From Larkinella punicea (GTDB taxonomy: Bacteria > Bacteroidota > Bacteroidia > Cytophagales > Spirosomataceae): a stretch of DNA of 64,000 nt. Each line of letters begins with the position of its first letter. The stretch's first letter is position 1. A model generated the notes under the pieces. It was not told the DNA's origin, did no database searches, and was given only the letters and a program-made list of their open reading frames with translations. This document shows, piece after piece, positions 8,891 through 16,709 of this stretch. A program made the translations under genes and the position numbers. The stretch spans positions 124,001-188,000 of the forward strand of contig NZ_QOWE01000004.1 of the NCBI RefSeq assembly GCF_003334855.1. Reading direction: 5' to 3'.

Positions 8891-8898
8891 CAAAGGTA
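8891..8898 (-). promoter_or_regulatory. Putative -7 element for rpsF operon
   Basis: Minus-strand TACCTTTG matches the Bacteroidota -7 consensus TAnnTTTG. Its distance to the rpsF start (about 41 nt) is suitable. No clear TTG -33 box was seen; the region where it should be is the arm of the long hairpin 8899-8982. Confidence 0.5.
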
Positions 8899-8982
8899 GG
8901 AATAAAGGAGGAAAGGAGAAAGGGATGAAAGGATTTTTTGTTCGTCACCTTTTCATCCCTTTCTCCTTTCCTCCTTTATTCC
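8899..8982 (-). terminator. 32-bp perfect inverted repeat behind the coiled-coil gene
   Basis: Positions 8899-8930 and 8951-8982 are exact reverse complements (32 bp) made of purine/pyrimidine words (GGAATAAAGGAGGAAAGGAG...). The loop is 20 nt. One more CCTCCTTTATTC copy follows at 8986-8997. It lies between the stop of the upstream minus-strand gene (9012) and the rpsF promoter and probably ends upstream transcription. Confidence 0.75.
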
Positions 8983-9011
8983 TTTCCTCCTTTATTCTTG
9001 CTCCTCTATTG

Positions 9012-9956
9012 CTATTTCACCGTAAACTCGCCCTGCCCGATTTTAAAACCTTCCGAGTACAGCTCAATCTGGTGCGTACCTTCTTTAAACGGGATGTTGC
9101 CCCGGCCATAGATAAAAGCCACCTGCTGCCCGGTATTGTCATACGCTACGGTTTGTTTGGCCGTATAGACCATTTCCTGTCCGCTGAAAATAAATTGGCC
9201 GGAACCGGTGGCCATGTCCGCAATAACCGACCCGCTGGGGTCCAGAATCCGGAGAAAAATATCTTTTTCGTTCTCCTGCGCCAGTGGATTGGTCGAAAGC
9301 CGGAACGAAATCTTTATTTTTTCGATGCGCCGGGCGCGGTATTCACCACCATCGCTTTCTTTACCGCGTCGGTTGATGGCATTCACCACCAGGTTCTCCG
9401 CTTTCAGGGCTGATGCGAGGGTTACTTTTTCGGCCAGTTCCCGGTTTTTCTCGGCAATTGTCGTCACCGTGTCGTTCAGGGCCTGCCGTTCGTTTTTCAA
9501 GCTGGTGTTCTCTTCCGTCAGGGTCTGGTTCTGTGACGTCAGGATGCTGTTTTCTTCCTTGAGTTGGCCGATTTCCTTGTCTTTTTCATCCAGAATAGCC
9601 AGGTATTCTTTGATTTTCCCTTCGTATTTCTTGATGTCGAAAGCCGCCACATTCCGCAGGTTCCGCTTGTCGGCTTCCAGTTGTTCTTTCACTTTCAACA
9701 GCGAATCCACCCGCCCACCGAGCGACTGAATTTCGGAAATTTTCGCATCCAACTGCGTCGAAATGGAATCCAGGCGGGTCTTGGTCACCAGCATTTCCTG
9801 GGTTTTATCAGTCAGGGTAGTTTGCTGGCTTTTATTGGTTTGTCTCTCCTGGTAATAAAAATAGAGGAGCAGCAAATTCAGGGCGGCCAGAATCCCTAAA
9901 GCCACTAATAAGTAATTTTTACGGTTATTACGTCGGTCCTGGTTATACGACTCCAT
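9012..9956 (-). CDS. Membrane-anchored coiled-coil protein, unknown function
   Basis: 314 aa. A basic N-terminus (ESYNQDRRNNRK) precedes one transmembrane helix (about residues 15-35, NYLLVALGILAALNLLLLYFYY). Residues 36-190 form a long coiled coil rich in Gln/Glu/Lys/Leu. A C-terminal beta-rich domain of about 110 residues contains FLRILDPSGSVIADMATGSG and YGRGNIPFKEGTHQIELYSEG. The topology places the coiled coil and beta domain in the periplasm. The sequence looks like a conserved Bacteroidota protein, but I know no function. A monocistronic unit is likely given the terminator behind it. Confidence 0.75.
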   Translation of the reverse strand: MESYNQDRRNNRKNYLLVALGILAALNLLLLYFYYQERQTNKSQQTTLTDKTQEMLVTKTRLDSISTQLDAKISEIQSLGGRVDSLLKVKEQLEADKRNLRNVAAFDIKKYEGKIKEYLAILDEKDKEIGQLKEENSILTSQNQTLTEENTSLKNERQALNDTVTTIAEKNRELAEKVTLASALKAENLVVNAINRRGKESDGGEYRARRIEKIKISFRLSTNPLAQENEKDIFLRILDPSGSVIADMATGSGQFIFSGQEMVYTAKQTVAYDNTGQQVAFIYGRGNIPFKEGTHQIELYSEGFKIGQGEFTVK

Positions 9957-10093
9957 CGATGAGTATTACTTGATTTGTTTCGCGTTATTTGGCGTAAAGT
10001 AAGGCTTTCCTGTACTTTTTTCAATAAAACCGTCCATTATTTTCCGGCAACTGTCCCTTAAATTACCGTCGGAAGGATTCAAATTGCATCCAT

Positions 10094-10101
10094 TATCTTT
10101 G
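10094..10101 (+). promoter_or_regulatory. Putative -7 element for the YggS-type gene
   Basis: TATCTTTG matches TAnnTTTG exactly and lies 22 nt before the ATG at 10124. No TTG was found at the -33 position. Confidence 0.45.
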
Positions 10102-10123
10102 CCCCAAATTGAGTAATCAGACA

Positions 10124-10786
10124 ATGACCATCGCCACGAACATCCAGCAGATTGAACAGCAACTGCCCGAACAGACCAAGCTGATCGCCGTTACCAAAAC
10201 CAAACCCGTTGCCCTGCTTCAGGAAGCCTACGACGCGGGTTGCCGGCGTTTTGGCGAAAACAAGGTGCAGGAAATGGTCGATAAACAACCGCAGTTGCCC
10301 GCCGACATCGAATGGCACCTCATCGGCCACCTGCAAACCAACAAGGTCAAATACATGGCACCGTTTGTGAGCCTGATCCATTCGGTCGATAGCCTGAAAG
10401 TACTGGAAGAAATTAACAAACAGGCCGCCCGGAACGCCCGCGTCATCGACTGCCTGCTCCAGATTCACATTGCGCAGGAAGAAACCAAGTTTGGCTTTGA
10501 CGAAGCAGAAGCCGACGCCCTGCTGAATTCCCCGGAACTCGACCAACTAACCAATATCCGGATTGTGGGACTGATGGGCATGGCGACCAACACCGACGAC
10601 GAAGCCCAAATCCGGCAGGAATTTCGAACGCTCAAGCACCTCTTCGACCGGCTCAGCACCCTTCAGAAACCGAATGTGGCTTTTCAGGAGCTTTCGATGG
10701 GCATGAGCAGCGATTATTTGATCGCAATTGAAGAAGGCAGCACAATGGTACGGGTTGGAAGTGCGATATTTGGAACACGAAACTGA
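10124..10786 (+). CDS. YggS family pyridoxal-phosphate homeostasis protein
   Basis: 220-aa PLP-binding protein of the YggS/PROSC family, which balances free PLP and amino/keto acid pools. The PLP-lysine lies in LIAVTKTKPV near residue 25. Other hallmarks are RRFGENKVQE, WHLIGHLQTNKVKY, GLMGMAT and the phosphate-binding LSMGMSSDYLIAIEEGSTMVRVGSAIFG. ATG 10124 is preferred to the in-frame TTG at 10109, because it gives a normal N-terminus and lies suitably behind the -7 element. DUF423 follows 14 nt downstream. Confidence 0.93.
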   Translation: MTIATNIQQIEQQLPEQTKLIAVTKTKPVALLQEAYDAGCRRFGENKVQEMVDKQPQLPADIEWHLIGHLQTNKVKYMAPFVSLIHSVDSLKVLEEINKQAARNARVIDCLLQIHIAQEETKFGFDEAEADALLNSPELDQLTNIRIVGLMGMATNTDDEAQIRQEFRTLKHLFDRLSTLQKPNVAFQELSMGMSSDYLIAIEEGSTMVRVGSAIFGTRN

Positions 10787-10800
10787 CACAACCCATTATC

Positions 10801-11187
10801 ATGCATAAAATTTTTCTGCAATCCGGTGCCATTCTGGGCTTTCTGGGCGTCGCCCTGGGTGCTTTTGGAGCCCACGCCTTTCGGGCTATGCTTGAGCTTT
10901 CGAAGCGCAGCGACACCTTTGAAACCGCCGTGAAATACCAGTTTTACCACGCGCTGGCGCTGGTTGCCATCGGAATTCTGTTGCAACTACCGGCGACGAC
11001 GGCGGTTTCGGCAAAATATTATTCGTGGGCAGGTTACGCCTTTCTGTTTGGCGTTCTTATTTTCAGCGGCTCGCTGTATGCCATTTGTTTCACCGGTATC
11101 ACCAAATTCGGGGCCATTGCCCCCATCGGCGGGTTGCTGATGCTGGCGGGCTGGGCAATGCTGTTGATCGGTGGGTTGAAAAGTTAA
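10801..11187 (+). CDS. DUF423 family membrane protein
   Basis: 128-aa small integral membrane protein with four predicted helices. The N-terminus SGAILGFLGVALGAFGAHAF and the central YQFYHALALVAIGIL are diagnostic of DUF423 (YgdD/YwdK). Function is unknown. It lies 14 nt after the YggS-type gene, so the two are probably co-transcribed. A palindromic repeat element follows. Confidence 0.9.
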   Translation: MHKIFLQSGAILGFLGVALGAFGAHAFRAMLELSKRSDTFETAVKYQFYHALALVAIGILLQLPATTAVSAKYYSWAGYAFLFGVLIFSGSLYAICFTGITKFGAIAPIGGLLMLAGWAMLLIGGLKS

Positions 11188-11203
11188 GTTTCGGTTTTAT
11201 TAT

Positions 11204-11380
11204 CCCGTAGGGATTTAACAGCGCAGCGTCGGTAGAAGTGGAGGTTCTCTCAAGCGCCCTTCGTGCCGTAAGGTACGAGACATTCATGTGTCTGCTAATG
11301 GTTATGTACCTGACGGCACATTAAAAGACGGAAGCGCCTGATTGATCTACCGACGCTGCGCTGTTGAGCCCCAAAGGGTC
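11204..11380. repeat. Nested palindromic repeat, family A, copy 1
   Basis: Outer arms AACAGCGCAGCGTCGGTAGA (11217-11236) and its exact complement at 11346-11365. Inner imperfect arms GTGCCGTAAGGTAC (11263-11276) and GTACCTGACGGCAC (11306-11319). The same left arm occurs identically at 56111-56130, 45 kb away, and the inner 14-mer recurs as its exact reverse complement at 56157-56170. It fits a dispersed REP/MITE-like element. No ORF is seen inside. Confidence 0.85.
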
Positions 11381-11470
11381 TCAAACCGTTCGGCTTGTTA
11401 TTGAAATAGTATGTTCAAAATGCGGTTCTGAGAGACGACTCGAATCAAACATTCAACATCTGATGTGCCT

Positions 11471-11869
11471 ATGAAAAACGTGACGATCATTACGGGACTG
11501 GCGGTTTTATTGGCGGGCTGGTTGACGTTATCGGCTTTGCGCCCGGAGACTTCCCTACCAACGGCTGTGGTCATGACCGACTCGGTCAAACACGACCCAG
11601 CGACCGGTCTGGCAGTCGATGAGCGGCTGACGCTGGTGGTCGCCCAATGCACGGCCTGTCATTCGAGCAAACTGATTTTGCAAAACCGCTTCACCCGCGA
11701 TGGCTGGAAGGAGAAAATCCGCTGGATGCAACGCACGCAGAAACTCTGGGACCTGGGCGAAACGGAGCCGGTGGTGCTGGATTATCTGGTCAAATATTAC
11801 GGCCCGGAACAAAAAGCGTTCGATGGTCGCCGGAAACCGATGCCGGCGGTGCAGTGGTATAAATTGTAA
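11471..11869 (+). CDS. Exported small cytochrome c-like protein
   Basis: 132 aa. An N-terminal hydrophobic segment (ITGLAVLLAGWLTLSAL) acts as a signal peptide or anchor. A single haem c site CTACH occurs in VVAQCTACHSSKLILQNRFT, followed by a Trp-rich helix region (WKEKIRWMQRTQKLWDLGE) and the end of a mono-haem domain with methionine near the C-terminus (KPMPAVQWYKL). The family resembles the small cytochrome subunits that accept electrons from molybdenum sulfite-oxidase-like enzymes, but no such enzyme lies nearby, so the partner is unknown. ATG 11471 is chosen over the upstream in-frame start because it gives a compact signal peptide. Confidence 0.78.
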   Translation: MKNVTIITGLAVLLAGWLTLSALRPETSLPTAVVMTDSVKHDPATGLAVDERLTLVVAQCTACHSSKLILQNRFTRDGWKEKIRWMQRTQKLWDLGETEPVVLDYLVKYYGPEQKAFDGRRKPMPAVQWYKL

Positions 11870-11878
11870 GCTCGCAAC

Positions 11879-12547
11879 ATGAAAAAAAACGCTTATCACT
11901 ATCTTTTTGGACAGGATACGCTGTATCAGGTCGAAGAACCGGAGCCAATTGTGAGGGCACAAGTGCGACCCGAACCGCCGGTTGCTCAACCCGAAATTAT
12001 AGTTGAACAAGCCGTTGCGGAACGGGAAACCATGATAGAAGTGAAAGTGGAACCCAAACCGGTTCAACCGGAAATCATTCAGCCGGTACAATTGGTTCAA
12101 CCGGAAATACCGCTGGTGGCTTCGATTGAACCGGAACCCGTTCCTGCTCCCATTCCCATCATCGAATCGCCTGCGCCACTGCCCGCGGCTCAAAAGCCCA
12201 AAGTATTGCTGCTATTCGATGAGGAACTAACGCCCGGCGAACTGATTTTCCTGGAAAACATCCTGAAAGCCATCCATCTGAGCCTCAGCGACATCGACAT
12301 GCTGAACCTGGCCGGCTCGGGACTGGTCGATTTTCACGCGGTTTTGGAGAACAAAACCCTGCACCATTTCATCTCCTTCGGCGTCCCCTTCAAAACCATT
12401 CATTTGAACATTCAGATGGACCGGTACCAGCCCATCCGGATTTTCGGCATTACGTTCCTGCTGGCCGACCCGCTTTCGGCCATTGAAGCCGACTCAAAAC
12501 TGAAGCGCAAATTGTGGGAAGTATTGAAAAAAGTATTTTTGGATTAA
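11879..12547 (+). CDS. Conserved protein with Pro/Glu/Val-rich linker, unknown
   Basis: 222 aa in two parts. Residues 15-105 are low-complexity repeats of proline, glutamate, valine and glutamine (for example VEPKPVQPEIIQPVQLVQPE). Residues 108-222 form a compact domain: KPKVLLLFDEELTPGELIFL, ILKAIHLSLSDIDMLNL, LHHFISFGVPFKTIHLN, RIFGITFLLADPLSAIEAD and KLKRKLWEVLKKVFL. No signal peptide is seen. I do not recognise a named family. It starts 9 nt after the cytochrome gene, so the two share a transcript, although a functional link is not obvious. Confidence 0.72.
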   Translation: MKKNAYHYLFGQDTLYQVEEPEPIVRAQVRPEPPVAQPEIIVEQAVAERETMIEVKVEPKPVQPEIIQPVQLVQPEIPLVASIEPEPVPAPIPIIESPAPLPAAQKPKVLLLFDEELTPGELIFLENILKAIHLSLSDIDMLNLAGSGLVDFHAVLENKTLHHFISFGVPFKTIHLNIQMDRYQPIRIFGITFLLADPLSAIEADSKLKRKLWEVLKKVFLD

Positions 12548-12640
12548 TCCCAAAAATGGCTTTTATTTAGATTGCAGTCCCGCATTTCGCTAATTCGGGA
12601 CACCGTCTTGTACTTTTCCCGTTTCTTTTTGACAGATCAG

Positions 12641-13987
12641 ATGGTTGAATCCTCTACCGATTCCGCGTCGACACATGCCGACGAATCAACAAGCCAACCC
12701 GGATTACGAAAAGTAATCACCACCGCCCAACTGTGGTCGATTGCCGTGGGCATGGTCATTTCCGGCGAATACTTCGGCTGGAATTACGGCTGGGCCGTGG
12801 CCGGAACCATCGGTTTTCTGGTGGCCACCCTCCTGGTTACGGTCATGTACCTTGCCTTTATCTTCAGTTATACCGAACTCACGACTTCCATTCCGGACGC
12901 GGGCGGGCCGTTTAGCTACGCCAACCGCGCCTTCGGCTCAACGGCGGCTTTCATCGCCGGTTTTGCCACACTCGTCGACTTTTTGATGGCCCCTCCCGCC
13001 ATTGCTGCGGCTTTAGGCGCTTACGCCAATTTCCTGCATCCGGAACTGCCCGTCCTGGGCGTGGCCATGGCCACTTACGTCGTCTTTATTACCATCAATA
13101 TTCTGGGCATCAAGGAATCCGCCAATTTTTCGATGATCATTACCGTGCTGGCGGTGGTGGAATTGCTGGTTTTCATGGCACTGGTGGCTCCGTCTTACCA
13201 AACCCATAACTTCGTTGCCCACAACGAATCGTATGGTGCAGGCGGGGTGTTTGCCGCCCTCCCGTTTGCGATCTGGTTCTACCTTGCGATTGAAGGCGTG
13301 GCGATGGTGGCCGAAGAAGTAAAAAATCCGAAGAAAACGATTCCGCGCGGTTACCTGCTCAGCATCGGCACCCTGGTTTTCCTGGCCCTCGGCACCATGA
13401 TTCTCACGGCGGGCGTTGGCGACTGGCGTCTGTTGAGCAAAATCGACTACCCGCTGCCCGAAACCCTGGCGATGGTCTGGGGTCGCAACAGCCCGTGGTC
13501 GAAAGTTTTCGCCAGTCTGGGGTTGTTTGGACTCATTGCGTCCTTTCACTGCAACACCATCGGCTATTCCCGCCAGATTTTTGCCCTGGCCCGAAGCGGT
13601 TATCTGCCCGGTTTTCTGGCGAAGGTCAACCGGCGGTTTCAGACACCCCACTGGGCACTGATCTGGGGCGGTATTGTCGGCTTTATCGCCCTGTTTTCCG
13701 GCACCACCGGCGACATCATCATCCTGTCGGCCCTCGGCGCGGTGGTCATGTACATCAGCAGCATGGTGAGCCTGTTCAAACTTCGCCAGAAAGAACCGGA
13801 TCTCGAACGTCCGTTTATCGCGCCTTTTTACCCCTACATTCCGGCCATTGCCCTCATCTTATCCTGCGTCTGTCTGGTTGCCATCGTGTATTACAACGTC
13901 TGGTTGAGTGTGATCTTTGCCGGACTGCTGGCGGTTTCGCTGGCGCTGTTCCGGGTTATTGGCATTCGATTGCCGGATTCGCGTTAG
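12641..13987 (+). CDS. APC-family permease, ethanolamine-permease-like
   Basis: 448-aa inner-membrane transporter with about 12 helices. The start TTAQLWSIAVGMVISGEYFGWNYGW resembles the ethanolamine permease branch of the amino acid-polyamine-organocation family, and FSYTELTTSIPDAGGPFSYANRAFG is a conserved APC segment. ATG 12641 (MVESSTDS) is preferred to a TTG 69 nt upstream. Ethanolamine ammonia-lyase genes, which usually accompany such permeases, are not in the window, so the substrate could be another amino compound. Confidence 0.85.
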   Translation: MVESSTDSASTHADESTSQPGLRKVITTAQLWSIAVGMVISGEYFGWNYGWAVAGTIGFLVATLLVTVMYLAFIFSYTELTTSIPDAGGPFSYANRAFGSTAAFIAGFATLVDFLMAPPAIAAALGAYANFLHPELPVLGVAMATYVVFITINILGIKESANFSMIITVLAVVELLVFMALVAPSYQTHNFVAHNESYGAGGVFAALPFAIWFYLAIEGVAMVAEEVKNPKKTIPRGYLLSIGTLVFLALGTMILTAGVGDWRLLSKIDYPLPETLAMVWGRNSPWSKVFASLGLFGLIASFHCNTIGYSRQIFALARSGYLPGFLAKVNRRFQTPHWALIWGGIVGFIALFSGTTGDIIILSALGAVVMYISSMVSLFKLRQKEPDLERPFIAPFYPYIPAIALILSCVCLVAIVYYNVWLSVIFAGLLAVSLALFRVIGIRLPDSR

Positions 13988-14010
13988 ACAGATCAAAGAT
14001 GTAAGACAAG

Positions 14011-14088
14011 AGAGAAGAGACAAGAGAAGAAAGATGCACTCCGTCATTTACTGAGGCTATTTTCTTTTTTCTCTTGTCTATCTTCTCT
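14011..14088 (+). terminator. Long imperfect hairpin of repeated AAGAGA words
   Basis: AGAGAAGAGACAAGAGAAG on the left pairs with the CTCTTGTCTATCTTCTCT region on the right (14071-14088) with one extra base. GACAAGAG occurs twice in the left arm. It lies just after the permease gene and is probably its terminator. Confidence 0.55.
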
Positions 14089-14190
14089 ACTCTAATACAA
14101 ACCTTTCAGAAAAACCGGTTGTTGAACAATATTATGTCGGTCAGGCCGGTTTTTATACAACACCTTTTGCCCGGTAGTTAACGTTTTGAT

Positions 14191-15168
14191 ATGACGTTCG
14201 AAGAGCAGCTAAACAACAACCCAACCGTACCGGATTTCTCAACGCATTCGCCAGAACCCCTGCCGGACTGGCTGAGCGACGACAATCTGCTGCGCGACGA
14301 AGCCGCTCTTCTCGGCTTATCCCATGCTCCGCTGGAAGAAAAAACAAGCCTGATTCGTCTGTATTTTAAACAGCAAACGATTTCATTCGAACGAGAGCGG
14401 GAAGAATTGGGCGAAAAAATCGGCGAGTTGAATTTAGGGATCGAACAAAAGACCAACCGCATTGAAGAGCTGCGGCAGAACATCACGCGCCTGGAAGCAG
14501 CCAAACCCGATGGTGAACCGCATTTTCTCAAAACCGTCACGGGATTAATCGCTTGCCTGGGTTTGCTGATCGGAAATCATTTTCTGATCCTGGAAACTTT
14601 ACGGCCGCATTTTGAAGAAAGCAGGTTGCTCTCCCTTGGGGTATTGTTAGCCGGTTTTCTGGGTTTGTATCACCGCACAACGAGTTCAACCGAAACCACG
14701 ACACCCTTTTCCGTCCGGCAACTTCTGGCCGACGCGGGTTTGCCTTTTGCGACCTCTTTTTTCGTCTTTATCTACGCTTGCCAAACCCAATCAGCCCTGT
14801 CGGCACTGGGCATTTTTCTGTTTCTTTTCTTCCTGTTTCTGTCCGTCGGGAAGCTCATTCCCGGACTGTTAACGGCTTTGCAGAACGATTTTCGGTATCG
14901 AAATCAGGAAAAAAATTTGAAAAACGAGCGAAATTTGAAAACAGTAGCCTGGGAAAATGAGATTAATGCATTAACAATCAGTGTCGATGCGATCCGCGTG
15001 CAAAAGTGGCAGCTATTGCCTTTCCTGAATCGGGTCGAGTTGGAACTATCCCGAAGCAACACCCGACGGGATTTGTTGATCGAGTTGTTTGAAAACGAAT
15101 TTAACCTGGCCCGCAGCCTGCGCGACCGGCTTTCGGAGCAACAGATACGGGCCATTGTGGCCAATTAA
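14191..15168 (+). CDS. Coiled-coil membrane protein, unknown (first of a pair)
   Basis: 325 aa. It has an acidic N-terminus, a coiled coil at about 60-105 (FEREREELGEKIGELNLGIEQ), then two groups of hydrophobic helices (about 115-155 and 175-225, including ALGIFLFLFFLFLSVGKLIPG), and a second coiled coil to the C-terminus. No signal peptide and no known domain are visible. The next gene, 48 nt downstream, has a similar coiled coil-membrane-coiled coil plan, so the two may form a complex. I do not recognise the family. Confidence 0.72.
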   Translation: MTFEEQLNNNPTVPDFSTHSPEPLPDWLSDDNLLRDEAALLGLSHAPLEEKTSLIRLYFKQQTISFEREREELGEKIGELNLGIEQKTNRIEELRQNITRLEAAKPDGEPHFLKTVTGLIACLGLLIGNHFLILETLRPHFEESRLLSLGVLLAGFLGLYHRTTSSTETTTPFSVRQLLADAGLPFATSFFVFIYACQTQSALSALGIFLFLFFLFLSVGKLIPGLLTALQNDFRYRNQEKNLKNERNLKTVAWENEINALTISVDAIRVQKWQLLPFLNRVELELSRSNTRRDLLIELFENEFNLARSLRDRLSEQQIRAIVAN

Positions 15169-15216
15169 CGAGTTGTCGGCATCCCTGACGCCCACAACTT
15201 CTAAACGGAAAACGAT

Positions 15217-16629
15217 ATGAACGAGCAGCAGCCAAAAGATAGCCAGGATTTTCAGCACGGGTATACGAGCGGAGTCGAAGGAACTGACCGCCAGAATTAC
15301 GAAGGCTATTTATCGAGTCAGGTCAGCGACGAGTGGATTAAGGAGCGCGTGGAAAGCAAGCAGGACGAAATCCGACAAATCGACCAGAAATTAGCGGATA
15401 CGACGGCCCAGCGCCGGGCCGCCTTCGACCGGCTTCAGGACCACATCATGCAGACGACGCTGGCCGGCAAAGGAGCCGAGCATCTGGAAGCCGAAATCAA
15501 AACCGTGGAGGACGAGCGCGAGCAACTGAAAGAACGCCGACAAAATACGGCGTCGGAATATTCGCTGCTGGCCGGGCTGATCTTTGTGGCCGCCGGTATT
15601 TCGTTCGTTGCCGGTGATTTGATCATTTCCCACGAAATTGTGGCCTATGCGCTCAACATCCGCAACAATGTGGAAGCCTGGATGTTTGCGGTGGGTCTGG
15701 CGATGGTCTCCATTCTGTTGAAACCGGCCTACGACCGGCTGATTGAGGAACCTTATCTCACCAACTCATCGCCCGAAGCATCCCGCCGATACGGCTGGTT
15801 CAAAATGGGGCTGACCATACTGTCGATTGTTACGCTGGTGATTTTGGGCTGGTTTCGGTATGATGCCTACCGGACCGATAAGCTGAAGGAAGCCATCAAC
15901 AAAAGCATCAAAAACATCCAGTTAAACGCGACGCCACTGGACCCGACCAACCCGAATCCGGTGGCCGATCAGCGGGTTTTGCAGAAAATTGAACGGCAAC
16001 TCCAGCAATCCGACGAGCTGAATCTCCAGTTGGTCAACAGTCCGTGGGCGCTGCTGTCGTTTGTGTTGAGTGGCGTTTTGTTCGCCCTGGCCGGGGCGGT
16101 CTGTCTGGGAATCGGCTTGCCGGTTTTGCAGAAATTCTGGTTCCGCTGGCTACAGGTCGACCCGCGGTTGTGGCGGCTGCGTCGCCGTCGCCGGAAGCTG
16201 GAAAAACAATACCAGGCCGTTCAGCAGGAGGTGGCGAAACACCTGACGCAGAAAAATATCATGGATCATGAACTCGGCATTCTGGCTTCGCTGGACGAAT
16301 TGCGCCAACGCAAGCAGCAACTGACGAATGAGATTGACCAATTGATCGACGACCGCAAACTGGCCCGAACCGACAGCCGGATTGCCTCTTTCAATGATGG
16401 ATACGAGAAAGGTCAGGCGGCCCGTCAGGCCATGACCGAAGAAGAATTTAACCAGTATCGGAACGGTTTTTTCTCCGTTTCCAATCTGGCAACGAAAGCC
16501 CGCTCCTCGTCTGATCAGGAACGCTTGCCTGCCGACAAAACAACCTATGCCAACCAACGCCCCGTCAACGGCCTTCGTCCCCACCAGGCCGTCCGCCAGC
16601 ACCTCGCCGATGGCCTAGATAATGAGTGA
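15217..16629 (+). CDS. Coiled-coil membrane protein, unknown (second of a pair)
   Basis: 470 aa. The N-terminus contains FQHGYTSGVEGTDRQNYEGY. A coiled coil (about 45-110) is followed by membrane helices near 125-145, 155-170 and 195-215, a periplasmic-type stretch, another helix (LLSFVLSGVLFALAGAVCLG), a very basic patch (RLWRLRRRRRKLEK) and a second coiled coil. The C-terminal part has FNDGYEKGQAARQ and FNQYRNGFFS, echoing the Gly-Tyr motifs of the N-terminus. It shares its overall plan with the preceding protein. The stop codon lies inside the GAATGAGT repeat that forms the following hairpin. No function is known to me. Confidence 0.72.
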   Translation: MNEQQPKDSQDFQHGYTSGVEGTDRQNYEGYLSSQVSDEWIKERVESKQDEIRQIDQKLADTTAQRRAAFDRLQDHIMQTTLAGKGAEHLEAEIKTVEDEREQLKERRQNTASEYSLLAGLIFVAAGISFVAGDLIISHEIVAYALNIRNNVEAWMFAVGLAMVSILLKPAYDRLIEEPYLTNSSPEASRRYGWFKMGLTILSIVTLVILGWFRYDAYRTDKLKEAINKSIKNIQLNATPLDPTNPNPVADQRVLQKIERQLQQSDELNLQLVNSPWALLSFVLSGVLFALAGAVCLGIGLPVLQKFWFRWLQVDPRLWRLRRRRRKLEKQYQAVQQEVAKHLTQKNIMDHELGILASLDELRQRKQQLTNEIDQLIDDRKLARTDSRIASFNDGYEKGQAARQAMTEEEFNQYRNGFFSVSNLATKARSSSDQERLPADKTTYANQRPVNGLRPHQAVRQHLADGLDNE

Positions 16630-16635
16630 ATGCCT

Positions 16636-16699
16636 CAATGAGTGAATGAGTGAATAAAAAAAGGGATGCTCGATTTTCCATTCACTCATTCACTCATTG
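16636..16699. terminator. 20-bp perfect hairpin between convergent genes
   Basis: CAATGAGTGAATGAGTGAAT (16636-16655) pairs exactly with 16680-16699. ATGAGTGA words continue left into the stop of the upstream gene (AATGAGTGA, 16621-16629), and CATTCACTCATTG words continue right to the stop of the NIPSNAP gene. It is probably a bidirectional terminator. Confidence 0.75.
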
Positions 16700-16709
16700 A
16701 ATCATTCAC

